Assembly (NCBI RefSeq): GCF_023646285.1
Contig: NZ_JAMOKX010000003.1
Location: forward strand, 124,001-188,000
Origin: Helicobacter colisuis
GTDB lineage: Bacteria; Campylobacterota; Campylobacteria; Campylobacterales; Helicobacteraceae
Direction: 5' to 3'
DNA: 64,000 nucleotides
Under the pieces are notes generated by a model. It searched no databases and was not told the origin of the DNA. It saw nothing but the letters and a program-made list of their open reading frames with translations. Shown piece by piece: positions 28,042 to 36,568 of the stretch (the stretch's first letter is position 1; each line of letters opens with the position of its first letter). The translations under genes and the position numbers were made by a program.

Positions 28042-28996
28042 CGGTGGTTTAGATAGTTTGTTAGCCATTAAAATTATCAAAGATATGGGTATTGAAGTGT
28101 TGGCTTTGCATTTTGATATAGGATTTATCGGAAAGAATGATAAAAGTGAGGCTTTGAGGGCTATTTTAGATCAAATTGAAGTGCCTTTAAAAATAGTGGA
28201 TATTAAAAGGCAATTTTTTGATGAAGTTTTATTTGAGCCTAAATATGGTTATGGTAAATATTTTAATCCTTGTATTGATTGTCATGGGAATATGTTTTCA
28301 CACGCATTTTCTATGTTGGAGAGTGAGGGAGCAAGTTTTGTTATTAGTGGAGAAGTTTTGGGGCAACGCCCCAAAAGTCAAAGAGCTGAAGCACTTTTGC
28401 AAGTAGAAAAACTTTGCAATGCACAAGGATTGGTAGTGCGTCCTATGAGTGCTAAGCTATTACCTATTACCATTCCTGAACAAAAAGGTTGGATTGATAG
28501 AGAGAAGTTGCTTGATATTCACGGCAGAGGTAGAGAGAGACAGCTTAAGATGGTAGAAGAATATGGGATTAAAAACTTTGCAAAGCCTGGCGGTGGTTGT
28601 CTTTTGACTGAAATTTCTATTGCTAATAAAATCAAAGATTTAAAATCTCATAGAGAAATTGTGTTTGAAGATATGGAAATGGTAAAATATGGACGCTATT
28701 TTGTTTTACCTGATGGAGGGCGTTGTATTGTTGCTAGAAATGAGGAGGAGAATCATAAACTCTCTTTTGAGCATCCCAAAATGAGTAAGATTGAATTGAT
28801 AGATTGTGTTGGACCTTTGGCATTGGTAGAAAAAAATTCAACAAAGGAGGATAAAGAAATGGCGATTGCTTTAGCGTTAGTGTATGGTAAGACTGAAGCT
28901 AATCAGACCTATAAGGTTCGATTTGAAGGGAATGAAAGAGAGGCTAAGCCTTTTATTTCTAGAGAAAAAGCGCAAAAATTTTTATTGCTATCTTAA
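28019..28996 (+). CDS. PP-loop ATPase, HP0013-type (putative tRNA-thiolation family)
   Basis: 325 residues. The N-terminus holds a PP-loop, FSGGLDSLLAIKI (residues 7-19), as in MnmA, ThiI and related ATP pyrophosphatases, and a CIDC motif (about residues 82-85) that could carry persulfide or bind a metal. Later blocks include SGEVLGQRPKSQ and KPGGGCLLTE. Such proteins are often annotated as argininosuccinate-synthase-like or tRNA methyltransferase; those names are not well supported. Its start is inside dnaG, as with HP0012/HP0013 of H. pylori. Substrate is unknown. Confidence 0.8.
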   Translation: MKALALFSGGLDSLLAIKIIKDMGIEVLALHFDIGFIGKNDKSEALRAILDQIEVPLKIVDIKRQFFDEVLFEPKYGYGKYFNPCIDCHGNMFSHAFSMLESEGASFVISGEVLGQRPKSQRAEALLQVEKLCNAQGLVVRPMSAKLLPITIPEQKGWIDREKLLDIHGRGRERQLKMVEEYGIKNFAKPGGGCLLTEISIANKIKDLKSHREIVFEDMEMVKYGRYFVLPDGGRCIVARNEEENHKLSFEHPKMSKIELIDCVGPLALVEKNSTKEDKEMAIALALVYGKTEANQTYKVRFEGNEREAKPFISREKAQKFLLLS

Positions 28997-29013
28997 AAAT
29001 CAAAAGAGTAAAT

Positions 29014-29628
29014 ATGCAAAAAGAAGCTTTTAATAAAATTATAAATCAGAGATACTCTTGCAGAGAATTCAAAGAAAATCTTTTAAAGAGAGAAGATTTA
29101 GAGTATATCTTGGAAGCTGGGAGATTATCACCGAGTTCTTTGGGATTAGAGCCTTGGAAGTTTTTGGTGGTGCAGGATTCTAATAAAAAAGAGGAAATTT
29201 CAAAGATAGCTAATTATCAAGGACATGTTAAAAAATGTGGAGCTATTATAATTATTTTAGCTAGATTAGATTTTGAAGAATATTTTATTCCTAAACTTCA
29301 AGCAAGAGGAATGAAAGAAGAAGAACTACAAAAGCGTATCAATCTCTATAAGCCTTTTATTGAAAGCATGAATGAAGATGAAAAATTGCATTATGCTAAA
29401 GAGCAAACTTATTTGGCTTTGGGGAATCTTGCTAATGCTGCTTGTGCTATTGGGCTTGGATCGTGTATTGTTGGTGGATTTGATTCTAAGGCTTTGGATT
29501 GTTATTTAAAGCTAGATACCACAAAAGAACGAAGTTCTATTATGTTGATCGTGGGAGAATATGAAAATAAAGCAATTTCACAAAAAGCGCGTTTTAGCAA
29601 AGAAGAGGTGATTACTTTTCTTGATTAG
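29014..29628 (+). CDS. NAD(P)H-dependent nitroreductase family protein
   Basis: 204 residues. An FMN-binding oxidoreductase fold is shown by NQRYSCREFKENLLKREDLE (residues 8-27), RLSPSSLGLEPWKFLVV, and the C-terminal GLGSCIVGGF. RdxA and FrxA of Helicobacter belong to this superfamily and activate metronidazole; which member this is cannot be settled by reading. It starts 17 bases after the PP-loop gene with AAAAGAG upstream. Confidence 0.85.
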   Translation: MQKEAFNKIINQRYSCREFKENLLKREDLEYILEAGRLSPSSLGLEPWKFLVVQDSNKKEEISKIANYQGHVKKCGAIIIILARLDFEEYFIPKLQARGMKEEELQKRINLYKPFIESMNEDEKLHYAKEQTYLALGNLANAACAIGLGSCIVGGFDSKALDCYLKLDTTKERSSIMLIVGEYENKAISQKARFSKEEVITFLD

Positions 29629-29680
29629 TGGATAATTGATTTTCTAAGGAGTAACTAAAAATTTAAAAAAGGAGTATAGG

Positions 29681-30787
29681 ATGTTTGGGAGTTCTAAAAG
29701 GGAGAAGGAATTAGTAGCAGAGAATAGTGAGCTTAAGCGCAAAATAGAGCAGTTAGAAAAAGCATTGCATCATTGTAGTTTAAAAAATGAAGAATACCAA
29801 AAAGCTCTAAGGCAACCACAAAAAGATGAAGAAAAGAGTGAAGTTTTTAATGAAATGTTTGGAATGATGACACAATCTTGCGCAAAAAATCTTAAGATAT
29901 TGCAAGATGATTTTTCAAATTCTGTGGAGATGTTACAAGAATCAGAAAAAATCTCGTTTCAAAATTACAAACAAACACAATCGCTTGAAGAATTAATTGG
30001 TGGGACCATATCAAGTGTGGTAGAGAAGTTTAATAGCTTCCAGATGATGATTACTCAAGTTTATCAGGATTTAGATTCGATTACTAATGTAATTAATCTA
30101 ATTACAGATGTTAGCGATCAGACTAATCTCTTAGCGCTTAATGCAGCTATTGAAGCAGCAAGGGCAGGTGAGCATGGTAGAGGATTTGCAGTTGTAGCAG
30201 ATGAGGTAAGAAAACTTGCAGAGAGAGCTCAAAAAGCAACAAAAGAGATTGAAATGAATATTCAAGTTTTACGCCAAAATTTCTCAGAGGTGCAGAGTTC
30301 TACAGAAGAAATCGTTAGCGATATGGATAATGTGAATGGAGAAGTTTTGAAATTTGCAGAGATAGGTCAAACTTCAATGGCAGTTCGAGAAGATGTGGCA
30401 AATGTTTTAGATACAACTTTTATTGCATTAGTAAAACTTGATCACTTACTTTTTAAGATTAATGGTTACAAAGCAATTATTGAAGATAACAAAGAAATAA
30501 AATTAGCCACACATCGTGAATGTCGTTTGGGGAAATGGTATGATGCAGGAATTGGAAAAGAATATTTTAGTCAATTAGGTAGTTATGCTAGTTTAGAATC
30601 TCCACATTCTGGAGTTCATGATTCCTTTAGAGCAGCTTTAGATATTTTTAAAGAATCAGGATTGCAAAAAGGCAGTGAGATAATTAAATTTATTAAAGAG
30701 GGTGAAGTGGCTTCAGATAATGTAGTCTCTGTGTTGGATAATCTTTTAAAAGAGAAAATGACAGAAAGAAAGAATGAGCACAAATAA
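29681..30787 (+). CDS. Cytoplasmic methyl-accepting chemotaxis protein with CZB zinc-sensing domain (TlpD-like)
   Basis: 368 residues and no membrane segment. An N-terminal coiled coil (about residues 6-45) leads to the MCP signalling hairpin with [20 protein letters not shown] (residues 146-165) and [22 protein letters not shown]-terminal CZB domain carries zinc-ligand candidates H255, C281, H309 and H313 (motifs [17 protein letters not shown] and SPHSGVH). TlpD of H. pylori has this design and senses oxidative and metabolic state. This one is shorter than the roughly 430-residue TlpD, with a shorter N-terminal part. Ribosome site AAAGGAG. Confidence 0.9.
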   Translation: MFGSSKREKELVAENSELKRKIEQLEKALHHCSLKNEEYQKALRQPQKDEEKSEVFNEMFGMMTQSCAKNLKILQDDFSNSVEMLQESEKISFQNYKQTQSLEELIGGTISSVVEKFNSFQMMITQVYQDLDSITNVINLITDVSDQTNLLALNAAIEAARAGEHGRGFAVVADEVRKLAERAQKATKEIEMNIQVLRQNFSEVQSSTEEIVSDMDNVNGEVLKFAEIGQTSMAVREDVANVLDTTFIALVKLDHLLFKINGYKAIIEDNKEIKLATHRECRLGKWYDAGIGKEYFSQLGSYASLESPHSGVHDSFRAALDIFKESGLQKGSEIIKFIKEGEVASDNVVSVLDNLLKEKMTERKNEHK

Positions 30788-30793
30788 GTTTAG

Positions 30794-30820
30794 AATATGA
30801 GGATTAAAACTCCCCATATT
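30794..30820. terminator. Hairpin between convergent chemoreceptor and flagellar-type genes
   Basis: AATATG...CATATT arms with inner GG/CC pairs (one mismatch) and a loop of about 9 bases, in the 34-base gap between two convergent stops. Probably a shared terminator. Confidence 0.4.
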
Positions 30821-30821
30821 A

Positions 30822-31391
30822 CTATCTAAAAAGATTCTTAAAAGAATTAGAATCAAAGTTTTCAAAATCGTAATTTTGTGTAGCGCCACCAAGTGGAAGA
30901 CTTGCTTTTTCTATAAGTGAGCTGATTTTTGACATTTTTTCGCCAATTTCATTGTGTTTTTGCGATAAACTTTCCACTAAAGAATCTTCTTTGTTAATTT
31001 GGCTTGGCAAAGGTAGGGAGAGAGAGACATTTTCACCTGCAAGATTAAGTGTTAATTCTTTTCCAAAGAGTGGTTCGTTTTTGAATTGCGCTGCTTTTGC
31101 CACAGAATCAAGAGTATCAAGGTTTGTTGTATTGATTTCCATATCTTTAGCTTTTGTGCTTAAAGCATTTAGAGTAATATCGGCAATCTGCATTGCCCCA
31201 ATCATTTCATTAGCACCTTTGATTCCATCGCTAAATTTGCGTATTTCTAAAGCTTCTTTGGAGAGATTGGGTAATTCTTGTGTTTCTTGTGTTGTTTGCA
31301 CTTGCGATTCTATTTCTGCTTCTTTTGGAAGTGAAGTTGGTTTTTGTGAGTAGATATTTCCTATTCCATAGGGATTAACAGATGTTAACAT
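30822..31391 (-). CDS. Small flagellin-like protein under a sigma-54 promoter
   Basis: 189 residues, no signal peptide, no cysteine. Residues about 52-110 (GIKGANEMIGAMQIADITLN, then KAAQFKNEPLFGKELTLNL) resemble the D1 helical hairpin of flagellins (GNDALGILQTAD... and TTSFNGKQLL), but the protein lacks the long conserved flagellin ends. A 30-base leader with AAAAGGAG and a textbook sigma-54 site precede it. This supports a flagellum-associated or flagellum-exported product. I cannot name a characterised orthologue. Confidence 0.7.
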   Translation of the reverse strand: MLTSVNPYGIGNIYSQKPTSLPKEAEIESQVQTTQETQELPNLSKEALEIRKFSDGIKGANEMIGAMQIADITLNALSTKAKDMEINTTNLDTLDSVAKAAQFKNEPLFGKELTLNLAGENVSLSLPLPSQINKEDSLVESLSQKHNEIGEKMSKISSLIEKASLPLGGATQNYDFENFDSNSFKNLFR

Positions 31392-31420
31392 TGAAACTCC
31401 TTTTAAATTTTAAAGGACTA

Positions 31421-31438
31421 AAGCATTTTTTGTTCCAA
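31421..31438 (-). promoter_or_regulatory. Sigma-54 (RpoN) promoter of the flagellin-like gene
   Basis: Minus strand TTGGAACAAAAAATGCTT: GG (31436-31435) and GC (31424-31423) are separated by exactly 10 bases, matching the -24/-12 consensus TGGcac-N5-TTGCa at its invariant positions. It lies about 30 bases before the ATG. In Helicobacter and Campylobacter, RpoN with FlgR transcribes middle flagellar genes. Confidence 0.7.
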
Positions 31439-31447
31439 AAAAACCTA

Positions 31448-31657
31448 TTATTTTTGCTGTTTTTCTAGTGCAAGTATTTTTTGTTCAAGTATTTTTTGAT
31501 TTTTACTTAGATTGGCAGTAGCGGTGATTTGATTGAGTAAAACCCATAAGCTAAGTGTTGCAAAAATGATAGTTATCACGCAGCATACAAGAGCAATTTT
31601 GACAGCTTTTATGGCGGTTTTGTTAGAATGATTGATTTCTTTATTTAAGTTTTCCAT
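31448..31657 (-). CDS. Small single-span membrane protein of unknown function
   Basis: 69 residues. It has a charged N-terminus, one hydrophobic segment (about residues 18-42, with two adjacent cysteines C25-C26) and a C-terminal lysine-rich coiled-coil-like tail (LSKNQKILEQKILALEKQ). It starts 1 base after the znuB stop with AAAGGA in the znuB 3' end, so it is read as the last gene of that operon. I do not recognise the family. Confidence 0.6.
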   Translation of the reverse strand: MENLNKEINHSNKTAIKAVKIALVCCVITIIFATLSLWVLLNQITATANLSKNQKILEQKILALEKQQK

Positions 31658-31658
31658 T

Positions 31659-32486
31659 TTAAAGATCCTTTTTGGGATAGAATTTGTTTAAAACATAATA
31701 AACAAGTGCTAATATAAAAGAAAAAAGTGAAAGTAAAATCACAATACTAGCACCTGCTTGAAAGTCATAAAAATAAGAAACACTAATACCGCCAAGTATG
31801 CAAACAAAAGAAATAAGACTAGAAACAAGCATCATTTTAACTAAGGAGTTGGTTAAAATTTCGCTACAATAAGCAGGAATGCTTAGAAGTGCGATGATTA
31901 AAATAATTCCTACAGAGCGCATAGTAATCACAATTCCAATGGCGATTAATATCATTAAGACTATGCTAAAAATATGAGTATGGATTCCTTGGAGTTGTGT
32001 AAATTCACTATCATAAGAGATTCCGATAATTACGCGGTAATTTAGCGCGATAAAGAGAATAAGAAAACAAGCAAAAATAACCATATATTGAATATCATTA
32101 TGGGTAATACTTAAAACACTTCCGAATAAATACCCCATAAAATCTTTATTATAACCAGGGGTTAGTTCTACAAGAATAATCCCTAAAGCCATTCCAAATG
32201 CCCAAAGCGATCCTACAAGTGCATCTAATCTCTCTTTGGCATAAAGTAACATATAAGCAAGAATAATCGCACAAAAGACACTAAAAAGTGTCGCACCTAG
32301 TAAAATAGGCAATCCCCAAAAAGCAGCAATCCCCACACCACCATAAATGCTATGGGCGATTCCACCAGAGATAAAAACCATTCTGTTGGTTACTGCAAGT
32401 GTGCCTATAATGCCACAAATAATGCTTGTAAAAAAAGCACCAATAATAGCATTTTGTATGAAGCTATACTCCAAGATTTCAGTCAA
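31659..32486 (-). CDS. znuB: Metal ABC transporter permease, ZnuB family
   Basis: 275 residues with about eight membrane segments. The ABC-3 family permease text includes GAFFTSIICGIIGTLAVTNR near the start, FISGGIAHSIYGGVGIAAFW, and VGIILIIALLSIPAYCSEIL. It probably imports zinc or manganese together with the ATPase at 33831-34583. The start is TTG, set inside the stop of mqo (overlap 8 bases) with AGGA about 8 bases before. No periplasmic binding protein gene is in the window. Confidence 0.85.
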   Translation of the reverse strand: MTEILEYSFIQNAIIGAFFTSIICGIIGTLAVTNRMVFISGGIAHSIYGGVGIAAFWGLPILLGATLFSVFCAIILAYMLLYAKERLDALVGSLWAFGMALGIILVELTPGYNKDFMGYLFGSVLSITHNDIQYMVIFACFLILFIALNYRVIIGISYDSEFTQLQGIHTHIFSIVLMILIAIGIVITMRSVGIILIIALLSIPAYCSEILTNSLVKMMLVSSLISFVCILGGISVSYFYDFQAGASIVILLSLFSFILALVYYVLNKFYPKKDL

Positions 32487-33834
32487 TCAACCATCCTAAA
32501 TCTTCTTCGTTTAATTCTTCTTTGATTTTATCCATTTTAATTTCAGCTTTAAGATATTCTGTGATTTCTAACATATCAATTAAAGCGTTTCTTAGACAGC
32601 TTGTAGCTCCAGGGCTTGGTGTCATATTAAAGGTAATACCTTGATTACTCTTGATTTTTTTCTCACCCAAAATAAGCTTTTTTTGTGTTTTGTCTAAAAC
32701 TTGTGGGCGGATTCCACCAAATCCAGATGCGTAAGACAATTCATGTAATTGAATAGAGGGGATAATTTTTTTGGCTTCTTCCCAAAAGTATTTTTTTCCA
32801 ATGCTTGGAATCTCGTAGATAAAATTTCTAAGAATATAATTTCGGATTTCACTATCAGAAAGCAAATCCCACATAATTTTTGTAGTGGAACTTCCAAAGC
32901 CAAAAGATTTTAGAAAATCAACGAAAGTTCCGCTTTTAAAGCGTTCTAGCTTTGGCAATGCAAGGGCAGTTGGTCCTAATCTAGTTTTTCCTTGTGCAAC
33001 AACATCAGGATCTCCATGGATAGCTGCAAAAGGAAGTTTTGGATTTTGGACTGTATAAACTTTACCTTGAAGTTTATTTCCAGGAATAAAATAAAAACTT
33101 CCAGATACAGGTAAGCAACCCAAATCTAATCCATAACCCATATTTTGAGCTAAAAGCAAAGAATGCGCACCAGCATTAACTAACACAAAAGAGGCTGTAA
33201 TGGGCTCTTGTTCTTGTGATTGTATCGTGTAAGCACCATCGCCTTGTCGAATGATTTTGGTAACTTTGTGATTAAAAAGTGCTTTGTGTTCACCAAAAAT
33301 ACTTTGTTCTATCATATGAGTGGCAGTAGCACAGAAATTCATAGCACAGAAGCTTTTTCTTATTCCAGATCCAACAACAGGTTCAGGTCTATCGCTACCA
33401 TCAAGCATTTTGATTACATTTGGCTCGATTTGCTTAAGTGTTTCTTTGTTAAAAAATTCCAATTCAGGATAGATTTCTTTAAACTCTTCGTGTCGTTTTG
33501 TCATAAACTCAACTTCTTTTTCGCCCACACCAATAGCCATTTTTTGGTATTCAAAAATGCTTTTGTTTTGCAATTGATGATGAAAAGCGTAAGAGACAAG
33601 TAGCTTTGCACCCCTAGAGACTTTTTTTGCTTTTTCAAAAGTGTAGTTGGTTTCAATATCTCCTGCATGAATAGTTTGTGAGTTATTATTTCCACTTGAG
33701 CTTAATGTTGCTGGTTGAGAATATTTCTCTAGCAAAACAACCTTTTTTAAATTCGTATAATGTGTGAGTGCATAAAAAAGCGCACTACCTGAAATACCAG
33801 CCCCAATAATGGCGACATCATAAGTTTGTTTCAT
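32479..33834 (-). CDS. mqo: Malate:quinone oxidoreductase-type FAD protein
   Basis: 451 residues, the size of H. pylori HP0086. Mqo oxidises malate to oxaloacetate at the membrane and reduces quinone. The dinucleotide site AIIGAGISGSALFYAL (residues 8-23) and NNNSQTIHAGDIETNYT are present, with GFGGIRPQVLDK and TPSPGATSCLRNALIDM near the C-terminus. It overlaps znuC by 4 bases and znuB by 8, and so is inserted between the two halves of a metal transporter. Malate specificity is by family. Confidence 0.88.
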   Translation of the reverse strand: MKQTYDVAIIGAGISGSALFYALTHYTNLKKVVLLEKYSQPATLSSSGNNNSQTIHAGDIETNYTFEKAKKVSRGAKLLVSYAFHHQLQNKSIFEYQKMAIGVGEKEVEFMTKRHEEFKEIYPELEFFNKETLKQIEPNVIKMLDGSDRPEPVVGSGIRKSFCAMNFCATATHMIEQSIFGEHKALFNHKVTKIIRQGDGAYTIQSQEQEPITASFVLVNAGAHSLLLAQNMGYGLDLGCLPVSGSFYFIPGNKLQGKVYTVQNPKLPFAAIHGDPDVVAQGKTRLGPTALALPKLERFKSGTFVDFLKSFGFGSSTTKIMWDLLSDSEIRNYILRNFIYEIPSIGKKYFWEEAKKIIPSIQLHELSYASGFGGIRPQVLDKTQKKLILGEKKIKSNQGITFNMTPSPGATSCLRNALIDMLEITEYLKAEIKMDKIKEELNEEDLGWLID

Positions 33835-34583
33835 AAACGACCTCCTAAATTTAGATTTTGGGAATATTGAGATTGCAATAACATTTCCACTTCACAAAAA
33901 TGCTCTTGGATACTTTGATCGCTTATTTTTGGAAGTTCGTGCTCTGTAACCTCGCGATTAACATATAAAACCTTTTTGGCATAGCCTAATAAAATTGAAA
34001 TATCATGACTAATTATAATTATAGTCTTTTCTTTATTGATTTTTTGCAATAAATCATAAATTTCTCTTTGATTTTTTTGATCTACACTGGCTGTTGGCTC
34101 ATCTAAGACCAAAAAATTTGGATTTCCACACAATGCTCTTGCAATTAAAACCCTTTGTCTTTGTCCGCCGGAGAGTTCTCCGATTTTTTTATGAGCATAA
34201 GCTTCCAAATGGAACTGCTCTAAAAGTTCTAAAGCAAGCTTTCTTGCGTTTTTGGGTAAGAATCCTCCCAAAAATCCTGGTTTTAAAAATCCCATCATAA
34301 CAACTTCTAGAGTTGATATGGGAAAATGACGATTTAAAAAAGTGTTTTGTGGGACATAGCCAACGCGTAATGTAGGGCTTTTAATAATCTTGCCTTCTGT
34401 TGGCTTTAATAACCCTATTAAAAGGCGCGCTAGTGTGCTTTTTCCACCACCATTTGGTCCAATAATAGCCCAAAAATCACCTTCATAAATTGTCCAATCC
34501 ACATTATACAAGATTCGTTCTTTGGTGAAAGAAAAATTAACATTTTTATACTCAATTATTTTGTGAGAGTTACTATTTTGCAT
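33831..34583 (-). CDS. znuC: Metal ABC transporter ATP-binding protein, ZnuC family
   Basis: 250 residues from ATG at 34583; a TTG five codons further upstream is in frame, but AAGG sits 7 bases before the ATG. Walker A GPNGGGKSTLARLLIG, signature LSGGQRQRVLIARAL, Walker B FLVLDEPTASVD and H-loop IIISHD are all intact. Its partner permease is separated from it by mqo. It overlaps the NlpC/P60 gene by about 11 bases. Confidence 0.88.
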   Translation of the reverse strand: MQNSNSHKIIEYKNVNFSFTKERILYNVDWTIYEGDFWAIIGPNGGGKSTLARLLIGLLKPTEGKIIKSPTLRVGYVPQNTFLNRHFPISTLEVVMMGFLKPGFLGGFLPKNARKLALELLEQFHLEAYAHKKIGELSGGQRQRVLIARALCGNPNFLVLDEPTASVDQKNQREIYDLLQKINKEKTIIIISHDISILLGYAKKVLYVNREVTEHELPKISDQSIQEHFCEVEMLLQSQYSQNLNLGGRL

Positions 34584-35904
34584 AATTAGCCTTGTCAAAT
34601 AGATTTCTCATTCCATAAATGCGTTTAATTAATAATGTATTTTGATTGATTCCCTTGGTATTTTCGCCAATGTTTAGTGGAGTAAGGGCAATTTTACCAA
34701 TAATACTCCTGCCTTCTTCTCCATTTTGAAGTGTTTTTAAGCCCCAAATATCATGCAATACAAAAATCTCTCCATCAAAACTTCCCACATAAAGCATAAT
34801 ATGCCCTTTCATTCCAAGCAAAGTAGCAAAAGGAATGGCATTGTTTTGGATAAAAAGCTTTTTTTGATTAGGATTCATTTGGCTTAAATCAAAATAAAGA
34901 GATTTATTTAAATTATTTGGGAGAATCTGAGCTTGTGAGTTTCTTTGGAGATAGAATCCAAAATTACCAAGAGTATCCCTTAGAAACATTGAACAATCGC
35001 GATTCCCAAACATTCCACCCCAACCATATTTCTCACCCATAAGATTTTGAGCAAGGGAAGCGTAATTTTTTGAGGAAAAAGGCATGGGAAATCTAGTAAA
35101 ATCCTGGCTGTGGAGATGAATTTTTATTTTTTTGGCATAACCCCTTTGTGTGCGTGTAAAAATGAAACTCTCATAAGCTTTTTTTGTGCTTCCAAGCAAA
35201 GGAAGTAACATGCCAATACGAGCTGTTTCTAAAAATTCTTGGTGGGTGTTATAAATGGGAATATTATCTTTTTTAGCTACTAAAAATTCTTGAGTTTGCC
35301 TAAGTTCTTGAGTTTGCTTTTGATTTAAAATTGCAATATTAAGCACTTCTATCCATCCGCTAACAAAGCCACTCTCAACAAAAGCCCATTTTTTGGACTT
35401 GGAATAATGAGTGATGAGAATGGGCGTCCCTAAGTAAATATAAGAATTTTGCCAATAATCAAAAGGAAAGCCTTCTCCTGCTGTTTTGGGGTTAAAGAAT
35501 CTTGGCTTATTAGTGGGCAAAACCCTAAGGTTGCTAGATTTAGTTATAATGGCAGGTTGTTTTAAGCTAGGAAAGTTTTCAAAGTTTGCTTCTTTGGCTA
35601 ATTCCTCGATTTCTGCTAAAGAATAGGGTAGTAGATTCTCACCATAACCTAAATTTGTTAAGGCTTGTTGCAATCCCCATTGAGCTTGAATAGAATCATT
35701 TTTTGGAATTTTGCTAAAAGGGGAGAAAAACTGCTGTAAATATTTATTTTTAAGATTTTTTGTGGAGGGAGGCTTGAGTGATTCAAGTGATTCATTAGAA
35801 ATATATGACTGCAAATCTTGCTTGGGTAATTCAAGCTTGGGTGGTTTTGAAGCACAGCCATAAAGCAGAGCTAGAAAAAAGATAAAAGTGAGAAATCTTA
35901 CCAT
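34573..35904 (-). CDS. SH3-domain NlpC/P60 lipoprotein, HP0087-type cell-wall peptidase
   Basis: 443 residues. A lipobox LLYGC17 follows the leader. Residues about 115-240 form SH3-like modules (NLRVLPTNKPRFF, SGWIEVLNI), and the C-terminal NlpC/P60 domain carries catalytic-type C304 (GNRDCSMFLRD), H368 (KGHIMLYVG) and H384 (VLHDIWG). Such proteins cut stem peptides of peptidoglycan. It overlaps the next-upstream gene by 7 bases, in an azlCD-arsC-nlpC-znuC-mqo-znuB string. The neighbour match to HP0086/HP0087 supports the call. Confidence 0.82.
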   Translation of the reverse strand: MVRFLTFIFFLALLYGCASKPPKLELPKQDLQSYISNESLESLKPPSTKNLKNKYLQQFFSPFSKIPKNDSIQAQWGLQQALTNLGYGENLLPYSLAEIEELAKEANFENFPSLKQPAIITKSSNLRVLPTNKPRFFNPKTAGEGFPFDYWQNSYIYLGTPILITHYSKSKKWAFVESGFVSGWIEVLNIAILNQKQTQELRQTQEFLVAKKDNIPIYNTHQEFLETARIGMLLPLLGSTKKAYESFIFTRTQRGYAKKIKIHLHSQDFTRFPMPFSSKNYASLAQNLMGEKYGWGGMFGNRDCSMFLRDTLGNFGFYLQRNSQAQILPNNLNKSLYFDLSQMNPNQKKLFIQNNAIPFATLLGMKGHIMLYVGSFDGEIFVLHDIWGLKTLQNGEEGRSIIGKIALTPLNIGENTKGINQNTLLIKRIYGMRNLFDKANYAK

Positions 35905-36239
35905 TTAAATTCCTCATATTCTTCTTCTTTAAAACCCACAATAACTTGATGATTAGCTTCAACAACTGGGCGTTTGATTAAATTGGGTTCTTTGATTAGA
36001 TATTCTTTAATCTCTTCTTCGCTAAGATTCTTATCTTTTAGGGAAAGTTTTTTATAAGTGGTGCCTTTAGTGTTAAAAAGTATTTTAAGTGGGACACTTT
36101 GGAGCCATTTTTCAAGTGTTTCTTTATTAGGTGGAGTTTTTTTAAAGTCAATAAATTCATAAGGAATCTTTTTTTGCTCTAAGAAATTTAAAGCTTTTTT
36201 AACGCTACCACAATTTTTGATTCCATAAACCTTAACCAT
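35898..36239 (-). CDS. ArsC/Spx-family thioredoxin-fold protein
   Basis: 113 residues. The N-terminus KVYGIKNCGSVKKALNFLEQ (residues 3-22) has a single active-site Cys (C10), followed by KTPPN and the cis-Pro region LIKRPVVEANHQVIVGF typical of ArsC-like reductases (YffB type). It has no CxxC. The substrate is unknown; arsenate reductase activity should not be assumed. It overlaps azlD by 1 base and the lipoprotein gene by 7. Confidence 0.8.
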   Translation of the reverse strand: MVKVYGIKNCGSVKKALNFLEQKKIPYEFIDFKKTPPNKETLEKWLQSVPLKILFNTKGTTYKKLSLKDKNLSEEEIKEYLIKEPNLIKRPVVEANHQVIVGFKEEEYEEFKW

Positions 36240-36568
36240 TAAAAAATCCTTGTAAGAAAAATATAAAAAATAATTCCTGTAAATATACTAAAAACTGAAT
36301 TTTTAAACCATAAAAAACATAAAATTGCAGAAAAAATTCCACCAAGTTCATAAAGCCCATAGGTTTCACTCCAAGGAGTGTTAAGCAAACTAAAAAAAAT
36401 AAGGAGTGTCATAATAAAAAGCGGCATTGTATCTTGTAGGTATTTTAAAAGCTTATTATTTGTTGCATTTTTGAAAATAAAAAAAGGCAATAATCTTGTG
36501 AGGGCTGTCCCAATAGTAGCTGCTAAAATAGCGCCGATGAGATAAAATGTATCAAAATTATCTTGCAT
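36239..36568 (-). CDS. azlD: Branched-chain amino acid export subunit, AzlD family
   Basis: 109 residues with four hydrophobic segments. AzlD is the small partner of AzlC in amino-acid export; LIGAILAATIGTALTRLLPF (about residues 10-29) is a family feature. Overlaps azlC by 11 bases. The function is by family and by pairing. Confidence 0.82.
   Translation of the reverse strand: MQDNFDTFYLIGAILAATIGTALTRLLPFFIFKNATNNKLLKYLQDTMPLFIMTLLIFFSLLNTPWSETYGLYELGGIFSAILCFLWFKNSVFSIFTGIIFYIFLTRIF

Noticed and set aside
35898-36239. Arsenate reductase call for the ArsC-fold protein
   Set aside because: The fold is shared with Spx and YffB proteins; no arsenic-resistance genes are nearby and arsenate-reductase residues cannot be confirmed.
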